Notes: a model not told the origin generated them from the letters alone. A stretch of 22,918 nucleotides of DNA from an uncultured bacterium (GCA_905215555.1 CAJMQU010000064.1:1-22918); one strand, 5' to 3'. Shown: positions 7,460 to 15,560, counted from the stretch's first letter. A program made the numbers and translations.

Positions 7460-8116
7460 GTGAATAAAGAAGTTGCATTAGTTGTGTTCAGCGGTGGACA
7501 AGATTCTACCACTTGCCTGTTTTGGGCGAAGCGTGAATTTAAGAAAGTGATTGCTTTGAGTTTCCTGTACGGACAAAAACATGAAAAAGAGGTAGAGCTG
7601 GCACGGGAAATTGCCCGTAAGGCAGATGTGGAGTTTGAGGCGATGGACGTCTCGTTTATCGGCAGGTTAGGACATAACTCGCTTACGGATACTACCATGA
7701 TTATGGATCAGGAAAAACCGGTAGGTAGTTTTCCGAATACATTCGTGCCGGGGCGTAACCTGTTTTTCCTGAGCATTGCTGCCGTGTATGCCCGTGAACG
7801 TGGCATCGGTCATATTGTGACCGGAGTATCTCAGACGGACTTCAGCGGATATCCCGACTGCCGGGATGCCTTTATCAAATCCCTCAATGTGACTTTAAAT
7901 CTGGCTATGGACGAGCAGTTCGTCATCCATACTCCGTTGATGTGGATTGATAAAGCGGAAACCTGGGGGCTGGCGGATGAATTGGGAGTACTTGATTTGA
8001 TCAGGAATGAAACTTTGACCTGCTACAATGGTATACAGGGGGATGGTTGCGGTCATTGTCCTGCGTGCAAATTGCGTCGTGAAGGGTTGGAGAAATATTT
8101 AAATAGTAAACGATAG
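7460..8116 (+). CDS. queC: 7-cyano-7-deazaguanine (preQ0) synthase QueC
   Basis: The 218-residue enzyme converts 7-carboxy-7-deazaguanine to preQ0 using ATP and ammonia, in the queuosine tRNA modification pathway. The ATP pyrophosphatase P-loop is SGGQDST at 11-17. The zinc site is C188, C197, C200 and C203 in CYNGIQGDGCGHCPACK. FPNTFVPGRNL (91-101) and TGVSQTDFSGYPDCR (121-135) are typical of the family. The start is GTG at 7460, three bases after the yhhQ stop; no ATG fits better because the P-loop begins at residue 11. Expression is likely coupled to yhhQ. No QueD or QueE gene is visible in this window. Confidence 0.96.
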   Translation: MNKEVALVVFSGGQDSTTCLFWAKREFKKVIALSFLYGQKHEKEVELAREIARKADVEFEAMDVSFIGRLGHNSLTDTTMIMDQEKPVGSFPNTFVPGRNLFFLSIAAVYARERGIGHIVTGVSQTDFSGYPDCRDAFIKSLNVTLNLAMDEQFVIHTPLMWIDKAETWGLADELGVLDLIRNETLTCYNGIQGDGCGHCPACKLRREGLEKYLNSKR

Positions 8117-8123
8117 TATAGTT

Positions 8124-8579
8124 ATGACTGAACTGAAAGACCAACTTTCCCTTTTGGGAAGAAAAACAGAATATAAACAAGATTATGCTCCCGAGGTGTT
8201 GGAAGCGTTTGATAATAAACATCCCGGAAATGATTATTGGGTGCGTTTTAATTGTCCGGAGTTCACCAGTTTGTGCCCCATAACCGGACAACCGGATTTC
8301 GCAGAGATCCGTATCAGTTATATTCCGGATATTAAGATGGTGGAAAGTAAGAGTCTGAAACTCTATCTTTTCAGTTTTCGCAATCACGGCGCTTTTCATG
8401 AAGATTGCGTAAACATCATCATGAAGGACCTTATCAGCCTGATGAATCCTAAGTATATTGAGGTGACAGGGTTGTTTACTCCGCGTGGAGGCATCTCTAT
8501 CTACCCGTATGCCAACTATGGACGTCCGGGAACAAAATACGAAATGATGGCGGAGCGACGGCTGATGAATAGGGAGTAA
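8124..8579 (+). CDS. queF: NADPH-dependent preQ1 synthase QueF (type I)
   Basis: The 151-residue protein reduces the nitrile of preQ0 to the amine preQ1 with NADPH. The catalytic Cys51 (SLCPITGQPDF) forms the thioimide with substrate, with D58 as acid/base. The signature ESKSLKLY at 74-81 and FHED at 91-94 (E93) are in place. The size is that of the single-domain YkvM type. It follows queC by 7 bases, completing an import-synthesis-reduction set (yhhQ, queC, queF) that yields preQ1, the ligand of the proposed leader riboswitch. The stop codon is followed at once by a run of seven G. Confidence 0.96.
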   Translation: MTELKDQLSLLGRKTEYKQDYAPEVLEAFDNKHPGNDYWVRFNCPEFTSLCPITGQPDFAEIRISYIPDIKMVESKSLKLYLFSFRNHGAFHEDCVNIIMKDLISLMNPKYIEVTGLFTPRGGISIYPYANYGRPGTKYEMMAERRLMNRE

Positions 8580-8732
8580 GGGGGGGACCTTCGGGAATAC
8601 GGGGAACGTCAAAATCCCAGTAAGGCACATAGTCTATGTATCCTGAAAGATTATCGTCCTAAATGTATGAGGAAAATTAAGGCACTATAAAATATTTTCA
8701 TTGTTGAAATTCTCCGGGGGGGACACTTTTAG

Positions 8733-10331
8733 TTACTCTTCACAATCTTTGCCGTCTATCAAACCTTCGTACTTTCGGATTTCATTATGAACATACAAGA
8801 CTTCCCATTTGGGTATAGCCTGCAATGCTTTTTTGAATATTTTGACGTATGGGTGTTCCTCATCAGTAATTTCTTTGTGATACCGTTGGCTGCCTGCTTT
8901 TCTGTCACAGCCATTCACATATACGTTGCATGTGATTGAATCTGCTGTTCCGTCCAGCCGTGGGACTACCCTATAACTACAGCGTACAGATTTATCTTGT
9001 AATTCCGGAAACTTGCTCCAAACCCCCGACTGTTGCAATTCTTGCTCGCATTGAACCAGTGCATCCCAGTCTCCCGGCTGGAGGAAATTATTATGAATCT
9101 TCTGTCGGGTGATTTTCCCTGCTTCTACTTCACACAGAACTTCTTTTGTGTATATTTTCCTCAATTCATAAGTGTCACCCAAACTATCGCCATATATCAG
9201 GTGAAGTTTGCCGGTGTACCATGAGGCTTCTATCGGTTGCCGGTTGGTCAGTCCGAAGATGGAGTCGAGTGGAAGAGGGGAGTTGTCTTTCGGGTGAAGC
9301 AGATTTATTAGGTAGAGTTTGCCGTTCTCTATTTTCCATTGTCCCGTATAACCCCGGAAACAGTTACTTTGCCATTCTTCCCTTATATAAGGTTTTACCT
9401 TCTCGTAAAGGTTCATATCGTATTGAAGTGGGAAATTTCGTAAGGCATAAATCGTATCGTTATAGGATAAAGTATCCATTATTTGTCCTTCCAGGTAATT
9501 GGCTTTACAACCTTTTCCATTCCATACGGGCAAAGTCCACCAATCGGTTTTCCAAATTTTATTGCGTACGGTGAGCACATCCCATTGAGGGACTTTCTTC
9601 AAAATTGTACATACCTGCTCAGTGTAGAGATTTTTATGTTCTTCCGTAATGCTATTCGGACGGAATATCTGAATCTGTATACTGTCAACGCTGCCATCTG
9701 CTTTGGGAAGCACACGGCCTGATAGTACGACTCTGGTGTTTGCTAATTCCGGAAAACGGTCTCCATTGAATTGCGTTATAACGAAATCCATGGCATCTTT
9801 TAGGGGTATCCCTTTCTTTATCGAATTCCGGTAGCTGGTTTTAGAAATGATTTTGCCTTGCTCTACCTGGTAGTCCGTTTCATTTTCATATTCCCTTTGA
9901 AATCCCATGTGGACGTAGTATATTTGCTCTCCTGATACAGCCTTCAACTCTCCGCTGAACCAAGAGGCTACCACCCGGCCTTGTTTGTCCTGATATGGAT
10001 TGAAGATGCCATTTAAATCGACGGTAACCTCCGGCACTGTGTCGGGATGGGCGAAAATGCTTTTGCTGTCTTCTATTTTTTTTAGAATCAATTTATCATC
10101 TTCTATTTGCCATAAAGCTTGATATCCTCTCCAGCAGGCTGTACAGGAATTCTCGTTGGAGAGACGTTCGCCCACTTGTCTGCTTAAGATTGAATCGTGC
10201 TCTATCGGACACGTTTGCAACATGAAAGTGTCTTTCCCGATAATGATGAGATCGGGTATCTGTCCGGTTGCTTGGGCTGAAAGGAGGCCGCAGAAGCACA
10301 GGAGGAGGAAAAGAAACAGTTTTTGTACCAT
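8733..10331 (-). CDS. Secreted protein of unknown function with two tandem homologous halves
   Basis: I do not recognise the family. From the Met at 10331 the product is 532 residues with a clear signal peptide (MVQKLFLFLLLCFCGLLSAQ). The longer reading from 10355 is unlikely because a -7 promoter box (10353-10360) overlaps that start. The mature protein is an internal duplication. CWRGYQALWQIEDDKLILKK in the first half matches CFRGYTGQWKIENGKLYLIN in the second. ELANTRVVLSGRVLPKADGS matches ELQDKSVRCSYRVVPRLDGT. VPQWDVLTVRNKIWK matches IPKWEVLYVHNEIRK. Each unit is about 250 residues. Cysteines recur at matching places, suggesting disulfides or metal binding outside the cytoplasm. It is divergent from a small Spy-like protein. 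Confidence 0.75.
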   Translation of the reverse strand: MVQKLFLFLLLCFCGLLSAQATGQIPDLIIIGKDTFMLQTCPIEHDSILSRQVGERLSNENSCTACWRGYQALWQIEDDKLILKKIEDSKSIFAHPDTVPEVTVDLNGIFNPYQDKQGRVVASWFSGELKAVSGEQIYYVHMGFQREYENETDYQVEQGKIISKTSYRNSIKKGIPLKDAMDFVITQFNGDRFPELANTRVVLSGRVLPKADGSVDSIQIQIFRPNSITEEHKNLYTEQVCTILKKVPQWDVLTVRNKIWKTDWWTLPVWNGKGCKANYLEGQIMDTLSYNDTIYALRNFPLQYDMNLYEKVKPYIREEWQSNCFRGYTGQWKIENGKLYLINLLHPKDNSPLPLDSIFGLTNRQPIEASWYTGKLHLIYGDSLGDTYELRKIYTKEVLCEVEAGKITRQKIHNNFLQPGDWDALVQCEQELQQSGVWSKFPELQDKSVRCSYRVVPRLDGTADSITCNVYVNGCDRKAGSQRYHKEITDEEHPYVKIFKKALQAIPKWEVLYVHNEIRKYEGLIDGKDCEE

Positions 10332-10352
10332 AGTAGAAAGAGTTTGTAACAA

Positions 10353-10360
10353 CAAAAATA
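10353..10360 (-). promoter_or_regulatory. -7 promoter box for the duplicated secreted protein
   Basis: On the minus strand this reads TATTTTTG, matching TAnnTTTG. It places transcription start a few bases downstream (around 10347), which favours translation from the Met at 10331. Confidence 0.65.
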
Positions 10361-10383
10361 AGTTTTTTTTATATAAGAGTGAA

Positions 10384-10462
10384 GTCTTACGTGAGAAATT
10401 TGTTCCCGATTTCCTGGTTGGTAAGACAATAATTCCCGATTCGTCGGTAAAAACTTCCCGTT
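10384..10462. repeat. Spaced TTCCCG repeats and dyad in a divergent intergenic region
   Basis: TTCCCGAT occurs at 10403-10410 and 10433-10440, exactly 30 bases apart, and TTCCCGTT at 10455-10462, 22 bases on. GTCTTAC (10384-10390) and GTAAGAC (10421-10427) form an inverted pair around the first copy. Spacing near whole helical turns suggests a regulator binding array between the two divergent genes. Confidence 0.45.
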
Positions 10463-10571
10463 AGTAGATTTTCTTGTTGGAGGGATTAAACTGTTTCGTG
10501 AGAAAAGAGTCATAGATACATATTTTGTGAATTCAATGAAAATATTACTCACTTTTAAATGCATTAAAATT

Positions 10572-10907
10572 ATGAAGAAGCAGATTTTAAGTTTGGCTGT
10601 TGTCCTGTTTATGGGCTCGGCGATATGTATGGCTCAGGATAAGAAAGGTGAACGTCCTGATATGTCAAAACGCATTGAACAGATGGTGACGGAATTGGGG
10701 CTGAATGAAACTCAGGCCAAAGACTTCAAGGCGGTTATGGAAGAAATGAGATCTAATCAGAATTCCTCCGGTGAAAGACCTTCCCGTGAAGAAATGCAGA
10801 AGAGGCGTAATGAAGCGGATGCTAAAATCAAGAAGATTCTGACTGACGAGCAGTATAAGAAGTATCAGAGCATGAGACCGCAAAGAGGGCAGAGAAGAGG
10901 TAAATAA
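10572..10907 (+). CDS. Small periplasmic Spy/LTXXQ-like (DUF4890-type) protein
   Basis: Starting at the ATG at 10572, the 111-residue product begins with a signal peptide (MKKQILSLAVVLFMGSAICMAQ). An upstream in-frame ATG at 10527 would bury that signal and is rejected. The mature part is about 90 residues, almost all charged alpha helix. Two LTXXQ-like turns are visible, LGLNETQ (42-48) and LTDEQYKKYQ (90-99), and the tail is basic (RPQRGQRRGK). This matches Spy/CpxP-like and DUF4890 proteins, which in Proteobacteria serve as periplasmic chaperones or stress sensors. In Bacteroides the role is not established. It is divergent from the duplicated secreted protein and may share its regulator. 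Confidence 0.75.
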   Translation: MKKQILSLAVVLFMGSAICMAQDKKGERPDMSKRIEQMVTELGLNETQAKDFKAVMEEMRSNQNSSGERPSREEMQKRRNEADAKIKKILTDEQYKKYQSMRPQRGQRRGK

Positions 10908-11037
10908 TATCCGGCGCTTCCCTTGATGTTTTTCCTCAGTATCATTTTTATGGTGATACGATAAAGACAGCATTACTCCCAGTACAAATATTAAGGGCTA
11001 ATGCAGGTTGATAATAAATAGGGGTAATCGTGTAAGA

Positions 11038-11337
11038 TTATTCACGATACGGCATCAGTGTTCCCCAGCCCAGTTGGTCGAAAGCTCCGCTGCTGGTGCC
11101 GTAACGGTTTTCTCCGTCCACGCCGCCTTCAGGGCGCATCTTGTCGGCAGCCATCTTGGCGTATTTGTAGCCACTGCCCGGTTTCTTTACCTTAGCATAG
11201 TGCTTGTAGAGGATTTCCCATCCTCCTGCACATCGTAGAAGTAGTTTACTGCAAAATTACCATATCATTGTTTCCTGTCAGAATTCCCATTATCCGGGCT
11301 TGCTTTTACCCGGTCGAAATCGGTCTGCTTGAACATA
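11038..11337 (-). pseudogene. Decayed C-terminal remnant of a polysaccharide (alginate) lyase-like gene
   Basis: On the minus strand, from about 11220 to the stop at 11038-11040, the frame reads WEILYKHYAKV, then later KMRPEGGVDGENRYGTSSGA and FDQLGWGTLMPYRE. This strongly resembles the end of Bacteroidetes alginate lyase family proteins (WEIIYNHY...RPEGGG...GFDQLGYGTL). Just upstream the matching sequence AVNYFYDVQ continues in another frame, so a frameshift lies near 11220-11230. Further upstream (to about 11337) a stop interrupts a weaker continuation. No start codon or signal peptide is present. It is a broken leftover, not a functional enzyme. Family assignment is from memory of the motif. 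Confidence 0.55.
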
Positions 11338-11357
11338 GCGCAAGAGAGTAGTAAATC

Positions 11358-11373
11358 TGTAATCTATATTACA
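11358..11373 (+). promoter_or_regulatory. Candidate Crp/Fnr-type operator of the nrf operon
   Basis: TGTAATCTATATTACA is a perfect 6-4-6 inverted repeat, the architecture of Crp/Fnr family sites. Its centre lies about 30 bases before the -7 box, roughly -43 from the likely transcription start, which is where a class II activator binds. The nearby Crp/Fnr genes at 16921-18331 are candidate partners. Confidence 0.55.
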
Positions 11374-11394
11374 CTTTTTTAAAAATAAACCCGC

Positions 11395-11402
11395 TACTTT
11401 TG
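11395..11402 (+). promoter_or_regulatory. -7 promoter box of the nrf operon
   Basis: TACTTTTG fits TAnnTTTG and lies 18 bases before the nrfH ATG. The -33 region is poor, in keeping with a promoter that needs an activator. Confidence 0.65.
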
Positions 11403-11420
11403 TGAAAAATACTTTTTCCT

Positions 11421-12011
11421 ATGAAGAAATTGTCATTTATAAACAGGTTTTTACCTTCGTACAAATGGAAAGTGGCCGCGATTGTCATCTGTGGCATTGT
11501 TGTGGGCGGGGGAGGCTTGTTCATGTATCTGCTGCGGGCGCATACCTATCTGGGGGATGATCCGTCGGCATGCGTGAACTGCCACATCATGGCACCTTAT
11601 TATGCCACCTGGTTCCATAGTTCGCATAGTCGTGATGCCACTTGCAATGACTGTCATGTTCCTCATGAGAATGCCGTCAAGAAATGGACGTTCAAAGGGG
11701 TGGACGGTATGAAGCACGTGGCGGCTTTCCTCACCAAGAGCGAGCCGCAGGTCATCAAGGCTCATGAAGCCAGTTCGGAGGTAATCATGAACAACTGTAT
11801 CCGTTGCCATACGCAACTGAACACGGAATTTGTGAAGACCGGAAAAATAGACTACATGATGTCTCAGGTGGGAGAGGGAAAGGCTTGCTGGGACTGCCAC
11901 CGTGATGTGCCGCATGGCGGAAAGAATTCATTGTCGGCTACGCCCAATGCGTTGGTTCCTTATCCCGAGTCGCCCGTGCCCGAGTGGCTGCAAAAGATGC
12001 TGAAGAAATAA
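11421..12011 (+). CDS. nrfH: Cytochrome c nitrite reductase small subunit NrfH
   Basis: The 196-residue membrane-anchored tetraheme cytochrome passes electrons from menaquinol to NrfA. A single N-terminal transmembrane helix (about 17-38, VAAIVICGIVVGGGGLFMYL) is uncleaved. Four CxxCH heme sites follow: CVNCH 51-55, CNDCH 75-79, CIRCH 126-130 and CWDCH 156-160. This is the NapC/NirT/NrfH pattern with the compact length of NrfH. It is the first gene of the operon, 27 bases before nrfA. The catalytic complex faces the periplasm. The operon has no nrfBCD, as expected for the NrfHA type of electron route. Confidence 0.95.
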   Translation: MKKLSFINRFLPSYKWKVAAIVICGIVVGGGGLFMYLLRAHTYLGDDPSACVNCHIMAPYYATWFHSSHSRDATCNDCHVPHENAVKKWTFKGVDGMKHVAAFLTKSEPQVIKAHEASSEVIMNNCIRCHTQLNTEFVKTGKIDYMMSQVGEGKACWDCHRDVPHGGKNSLSATPNALVPYPESPVPEWLQKMLKK

Positions 12012-12038
12012 TGAAAATGAAATAAAATCAATATACTT

Positions 12039-13520
12039 ATGGAAAAGAAATTGAAATCATGGCAAGGCTGGCTGCTGTTCGGCGGTTCGATGGTGGTCGT
12101 GTTTGTATTAGGATTATGTGTTTCCGCACTGACGGAGCGACGGGCGGAACTGGCAAGCGTGTTTAATAACCGCAAGACCGTCATTACAGGCATCGAAGCC
12201 CGTAATGAAGTCTTTAAGGGTGATTTTCCCCGTGAATACCAGACCTGGACGGAGACGGCAAAGACTGATTTCCAAAGCGAGTTTAACGGAAACATCGCTG
12301 TCGATGTGCTGGAACAACGTCCCGAAATGGTGATTCTGTGGGCGGGATATGCCTTCTCTAAAGATTATTCCACCCCCCGCGGACATATGCACGCGATTGA
12401 AGACATCACGGCAAGCCTCCGTACGGGTGCGCCTGCCACGGCGGAAGACGGTCCGCAACCTTCTACTTGCTGGACGTGCAAGAGTCCGGATGTTCCACGC
12501 ATGATGGAAGCTGTTGGTGTGGATGCTTTCTATAATAATAAGTGGGGTGCAATGGGGGCTGAAATAGTGAATCCTATCGGATGTGCCGATTGCCACGAAC
12601 CGGAGAATATGAATCTGCATATCAGTCGCTCGGTTTTGGTTGAGGCTTTCGCACGTCAGGGAAGGGACATCACGAAAGCTACTCCGCAGGAAATGCGTTC
12701 GCTGGTATGTGCGCAGTGCCATGTGGAATATTACTTCAAGGGGGATGGCAAATATCTGACTTTCCCTTGGGATAAGGGCTTCACAGTGGAAGATATGGAG
12801 GCTTATTATGATAATGAAGGTTTCTACGACTATATTCATAAACTGAGTCGTGCACCGATACTGAAAGCACAGCATCCCGATTATGAAATTGCCCAGATGG
12901 GGATTCACGGGCAGAGAGGCGTTTCTTGTGCCGATTGCCACATGCCTTATAAGAGTGAGGGGGGGGTGAAGTTCAGCGACCATCACATTCAAAGTCCGTT
13001 GGCGATGATTGACCGCACTTGCCAGACTTGCCATCGTGAGAGTGAAGCGACATTGCGTAATAATGTGTACGAACGTCAGCGTAAGGCTAACGAAATCCGT
13101 AACCGTCTGGAACAGGAACTTGCCAAAGCTCACATTGAGGCTAAGTTTGCCTGGGACAAGGGTGCTACGGATGATCAGATGAAGGATGTACTCGCCCTTA
13201 TCCGCCAGGCTCAGTGGCGTTGGGATTTCGGTGTGGCTTCTCACGGCGGTTCATTCCATGCTCCGCAAGAAATTCAGCGTATCCTTTCACACGGACTGGA
13301 CAAGGCTATGCAGGCCCGTCTGGCTGTATCGAAAGTGTTGGCTAAACACGGCTATACGGACGATGTGCCCATGCCGGACATCTCTACTAAGGACAAGGCA
13401 CAACACTATATCGGCCTGGATATGGATGCGGAAAGAGCTGCTAAGGACAAGTTCCTGAAGACAACCGTACCCGCCTGGTTGGAGAAAGCGAAAGCTAACG
13501 GTCGTCTGGCTCAGATATAA
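12039..13520 (+). CDS. nrfA: Ammonia-forming cytochrome c nitrite reductase NrfA
   Basis: The 493-residue pentaheme enzyme reduces nitrite by six electrons to ammonium and can also reduce NO and hydroxylamine. The active-site heme is bound by CWTCK at 144-148, with Lys148 as axial ligand, the mark of NrfA. Four CxxCH sites follow at 182-186, 224-228, 297-301 and 328-332. Catalytic residues are R114 (STPRGHMH), Y231 (EYYFKGDGKY) and H279 (KAQHPDYE). An N-terminal hydrophobic segment (about 11-30) exports or anchors it. A run of eight G (12959-12966) encodes part of SEGGVKF and is a possible slippage site. Genes for heme attachment follow directly. Confidence 0.97.
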   Translation: MEKKLKSWQGWLLFGGSMVVVFVLGLCVSALTERRAELASVFNNRKTVITGIEARNEVFKGDFPREYQTWTETAKTDFQSEFNGNIAVDVLEQRPEMVILWAGYAFSKDYSTPRGHMHAIEDITASLRTGAPATAEDGPQPSTCWTCKSPDVPRMMEAVGVDAFYNNKWGAMGAEIVNPIGCADCHEPENMNLHISRSVLVEAFARQGRDITKATPQEMRSLVCAQCHVEYYFKGDGKYLTFPWDKGFTVEDMEAYYDNEGFYDYIHKLSRAPILKAQHPDYEIAQMGIHGQRGVSCADCHMPYKSEGGVKFSDHHIQSPLAMIDRTCQTCHRESEATLRNNVYERQRKANEIRNRLEQELAKAHIEAKFAWDKGATDDQMKDVLALIRQAQWRWDFGVASHGGSFHAPQEIQRILSHGLDKAMQARLAVSKVLAKHGYTDDVPMPDISTKDKAQHYIGLDMDAERAAKDKFLKTTVPAWLEKAKANGRLAQI

Positions 13521-13531
13521 GAAAGAGGCAT

Positions 13532-14764
13532 ATGTGGAACAGACCGTGGGGATATAAAGAAGGCTGCTTGATTGGCGCAGGTCTGCTGTTGACGGGCCTG
13601 CTATTGCAGGTGACTATAGGCGAGATAAACTGGAGTTTGTTTGCCTATCCGGTTAACATCATTGTATTGGTGGTGTATCTGACCGGAATAGTAGCTATGC
13701 ATTGCCTGCGCAAGCGCGTTTATTTCTTTGGATGGATGAGCCATTATACGGCAGCGGTGTCTTCCCTTCTGTGGGTAGCGGGCATTACAGTGGTGATGGG
13801 ACTCATTCGCCAGACTCCTTCCGGTCATCCGGCGGATGTATTGGGTTTCTCACGGATGCTTTCGGCATGGCCTTTCGTGTTGCTCTATATGTGGTTGGTG
13901 ATAGTGCTGGAGCTGACTACACTCCGTGCAGGATTTCCTTTCAGGTGGAAGAAGCTTTCTTTTCTGTTGAATCATGCCGGGCTGTTTATCGCTTTGGTTA
14001 CGGCAACTTTAGGCAACGCTGATATGCACAGGTTGCGGATGACTACCCGTATAGACAATGCCGAGTGGCGGGCAACCGATGAACACGGTAAGCTGATAGA
14101 ACTTCCGCTGGCCATCGAGTTGAAAGACTTCACAATTGACGAATATCCTCCAAAACTGATGTTGATTGACAATGAAACAGGACGCACATTACCCGAAAAA
14201 GCACCTGAACATCTGTTGCTTGAAGAAGGTGTGACGGATGGACAGTTGGCTGATTGGTTGGTATCTATCCGGCAGACTATCCCGTGGGCGGCTTCCATCG
14301 CCACGGAAGATACATTGAAATTTACCGAATTCCATTCCGTAGGCGCCACGTATGCCGTTTATCTGCAAGCTCTGAACAAGAAGACGAAAGCTACGAAAGA
14401 AGGTTGGGTGAGTTGTGGCAGTTTCATTTTCCCTTATAAGGCATTGCGCCTTGACTCATTGACAAGCCTTATTATGCCGGAACGTGAGCCGCAACGCTTT
14501 GCATCGACAGTGAAAGTTTATACGGAAGATGGCAAGACACTGGAAGATACGATTGCAGTGAACCACCCCCTGAATGTGGCGGGATGGAACATCTACCAAT
14601 TGAGTTATGATGACACGAAAGGACGCTGGAGCGACATCAGCGTTTTCGAGTTGGTTCGTGATCCGTGGTTGCCGGCTGTTTATACAGGTATCGTTATGAT
14701 GATGCTTGGCGCTGTCTGTCTGTTTATTAACGCACAAAAAAGAAAAGAGGAGGACGCTGAATGA
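13532..14764 (+). CDS. ccsB: Cytochrome c biogenesis protein, ResB/CcsB family
   Basis: The 410-residue membrane protein is the ResB/CcsB half of a System II cytochrome c maturation complex, which exports heme and attaches it to CxxCH apocytochromes. Transmembrane segments lie near 11-30, 41-57, 72-92, 113-130 and 143-161, with H148 in LLNHAGLF. A large soluble periplasmic domain (about 165-380) follows, then a final helix near 385-403. VNHPLNVAGWNIYQLSYD (about 348-365) is typical of the ResB domain. It starts 11 bases after nrfA and overlaps ccsA by four bases. In this operon it most likely serves NrfH and NrfA, including the unusual CWTCK heme site. Confidence 0.85.
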   Translation: MWNRPWGYKEGCLIGAGLLLTGLLLQVTIGEINWSLFAYPVNIIVLVVYLTGIVAMHCLRKRVYFFGWMSHYTAAVSSLLWVAGITVVMGLIRQTPSGHPADVLGFSRMLSAWPFVLLYMWLVIVLELTTLRAGFPFRWKKLSFLLNHAGLFIALVTATLGNADMHRLRMTTRIDNAEWRATDEHGKLIELPLAIELKDFTIDEYPPKLMLIDNETGRTLPEKAPEHLLLEEGVTDGQLADWLVSIRQTIPWAASIATEDTLKFTEFHSVGATYAVYLQALNKKTKATKEGWVSCGSFIFPYKALRLDSLTSLIMPEREPQRFASTVKVYTEDGKTLEDTIAVNHPLNVAGWNIYQLSYDDTKGRWSDISVFELVRDPWLPAVYTGIVMMMLGAVCLFINAQKRKEEDAE

Positions 14765-15552
14765 CGTGGGATTATTTTGTACCGTTTGCCATTGCTGCCC
14801 TGCACTTCTGGGGCTTCGGCGCGTTTGCCGCCTGGCGAGGGAGAAAAACGGTGATAGCGGGCGGGCTTACTCTGATAGGACTTGCCATTTTCTTCTGCTT
14901 CATTGTGGGTATGTGGATTTCGCTGGAACGCCCGCCTATGCGGACGATGGGAGAGACCCGTCTGTGGTATTCTTTCTTCCTTCCGTTGGCCGGACTTATC
15001 ACGTATAGTCGCTGGAGGTATAAGTGGATACTTAGTTTCAGCTTTATCCTGTCATTGGTATTTATCTGTATCAATATCTTCAAACCGGAGATACACAACA
15101 AAACCCTGATGCCAGCTTTGCAAAGTCCGTGGTTTACGCCTCATGTCATAGTGTATATGTTTGCTTATGCTATGTTGGGAGCGGCTGCGGTGATGGCCAT
15201 CTATCTGCTATGGTTCAAGAAGAAACCGATTGAGAGCAGGGAAATGGACTTGTGCGATAACCTGACTTACGTAGGTCTGGCATTTATGACATTGGGCATG
15301 CTTTCGGGTGCTGTGTGGGCTAAGGAGGCTTGGGGACATTACTGGTCGTGGGACCCGAAGGAAACATGGGCGGCTGCCACCTGGTTCTCTTACCTTATAT
15401 ATGTACATTTCCGTCTCGGCAAACCGCTACTGCATCGCAAGGCTTTAATTCTACTTCTGATATCATTTGTATTACTGCAAATGTGCTGGTATGGCATCAA
15501 CTACCTGCCTTCCGCACAGGGAGCAAGTATTCATACTTATAATTTAAACTGA
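14761..15552 (+). CDS. ccsA: Cytochrome c assembly protein CcsA
   Basis: The 263-residue polytopic membrane protein has the heme-handling WWD motif WGHYWSWDPKETW at 191-203, and flanking histidines H128 (TPHVIVYMF) and H258 (GASIHTY) that match the P-His ligands of CcsA. With ResB/CcsB it forms the System II heme lyase. The start overlaps the ccsB stop as ATGA, which implies translational coupling and a fixed ratio of the two proteins. The ccsBA pair lies between the reductase genes and a porin gene, so it appears dedicated to nitrite reductase maturation. Confidence 0.93.
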   Translation: MTWDYFVPFAIAALHFWGFGAFAAWRGRKTVIAGGLTLIGLAIFFCFIVGMWISLERPPMRTMGETRLWYSFFLPLAGLITYSRWRYKWILSFSFILSLVFICINIFKPEIHNKTLMPALQSPWFTPHVIVYMFAYAMLGAAAVMAIYLLWFKKKPIESREMDLCDNLTYVGLAFMTLGMLSGAVWAKEAWGHYWSWDPKETWAAATWFSYLIYVHFRLGKPLLHRKALILLLISFVLLQMCWYGINYLPSAQGASIHTYNLN

Positions 15553-15560
15553 TAATCATT

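Larger units (their letters stand above)
10908..11420. other. 513-bp region between the Spy-like gene and the nrf operon
   Basis: Besides the lyase remnant (11038-11337), it contains a weak hairpin GTATCA/TGATAC at 10939-10959 without a T run, and the nrf operator and promoter (11358-11402). No intact gene is supported. Confidence 0.6.

Noticed and set aside
8001..8630. Minus-strand open frame of 209 codons over queC and queF
   Set aside because: It lies opposite two well-identified enzymes and has no recognisable domain or start context.
10527..10571. Upstream start for the Spy-like gene
   Set aside because: The extra 15 codons would precede and spoil a clear signal peptide beginning at 10572.
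10939..10959. Terminator after the Spy-like gene
   Set aside because: GTATCA/TGATAC is only a 6-bp AT-rich stem and no T run follows.
12114..13244. Long minus-strand open frame (376 codons) opposite nrfA
   Set aside because: It is a shadow of nrfA, whose five heme motifs and catalytic residues are unmistakable. The antisense translation shows no domain.
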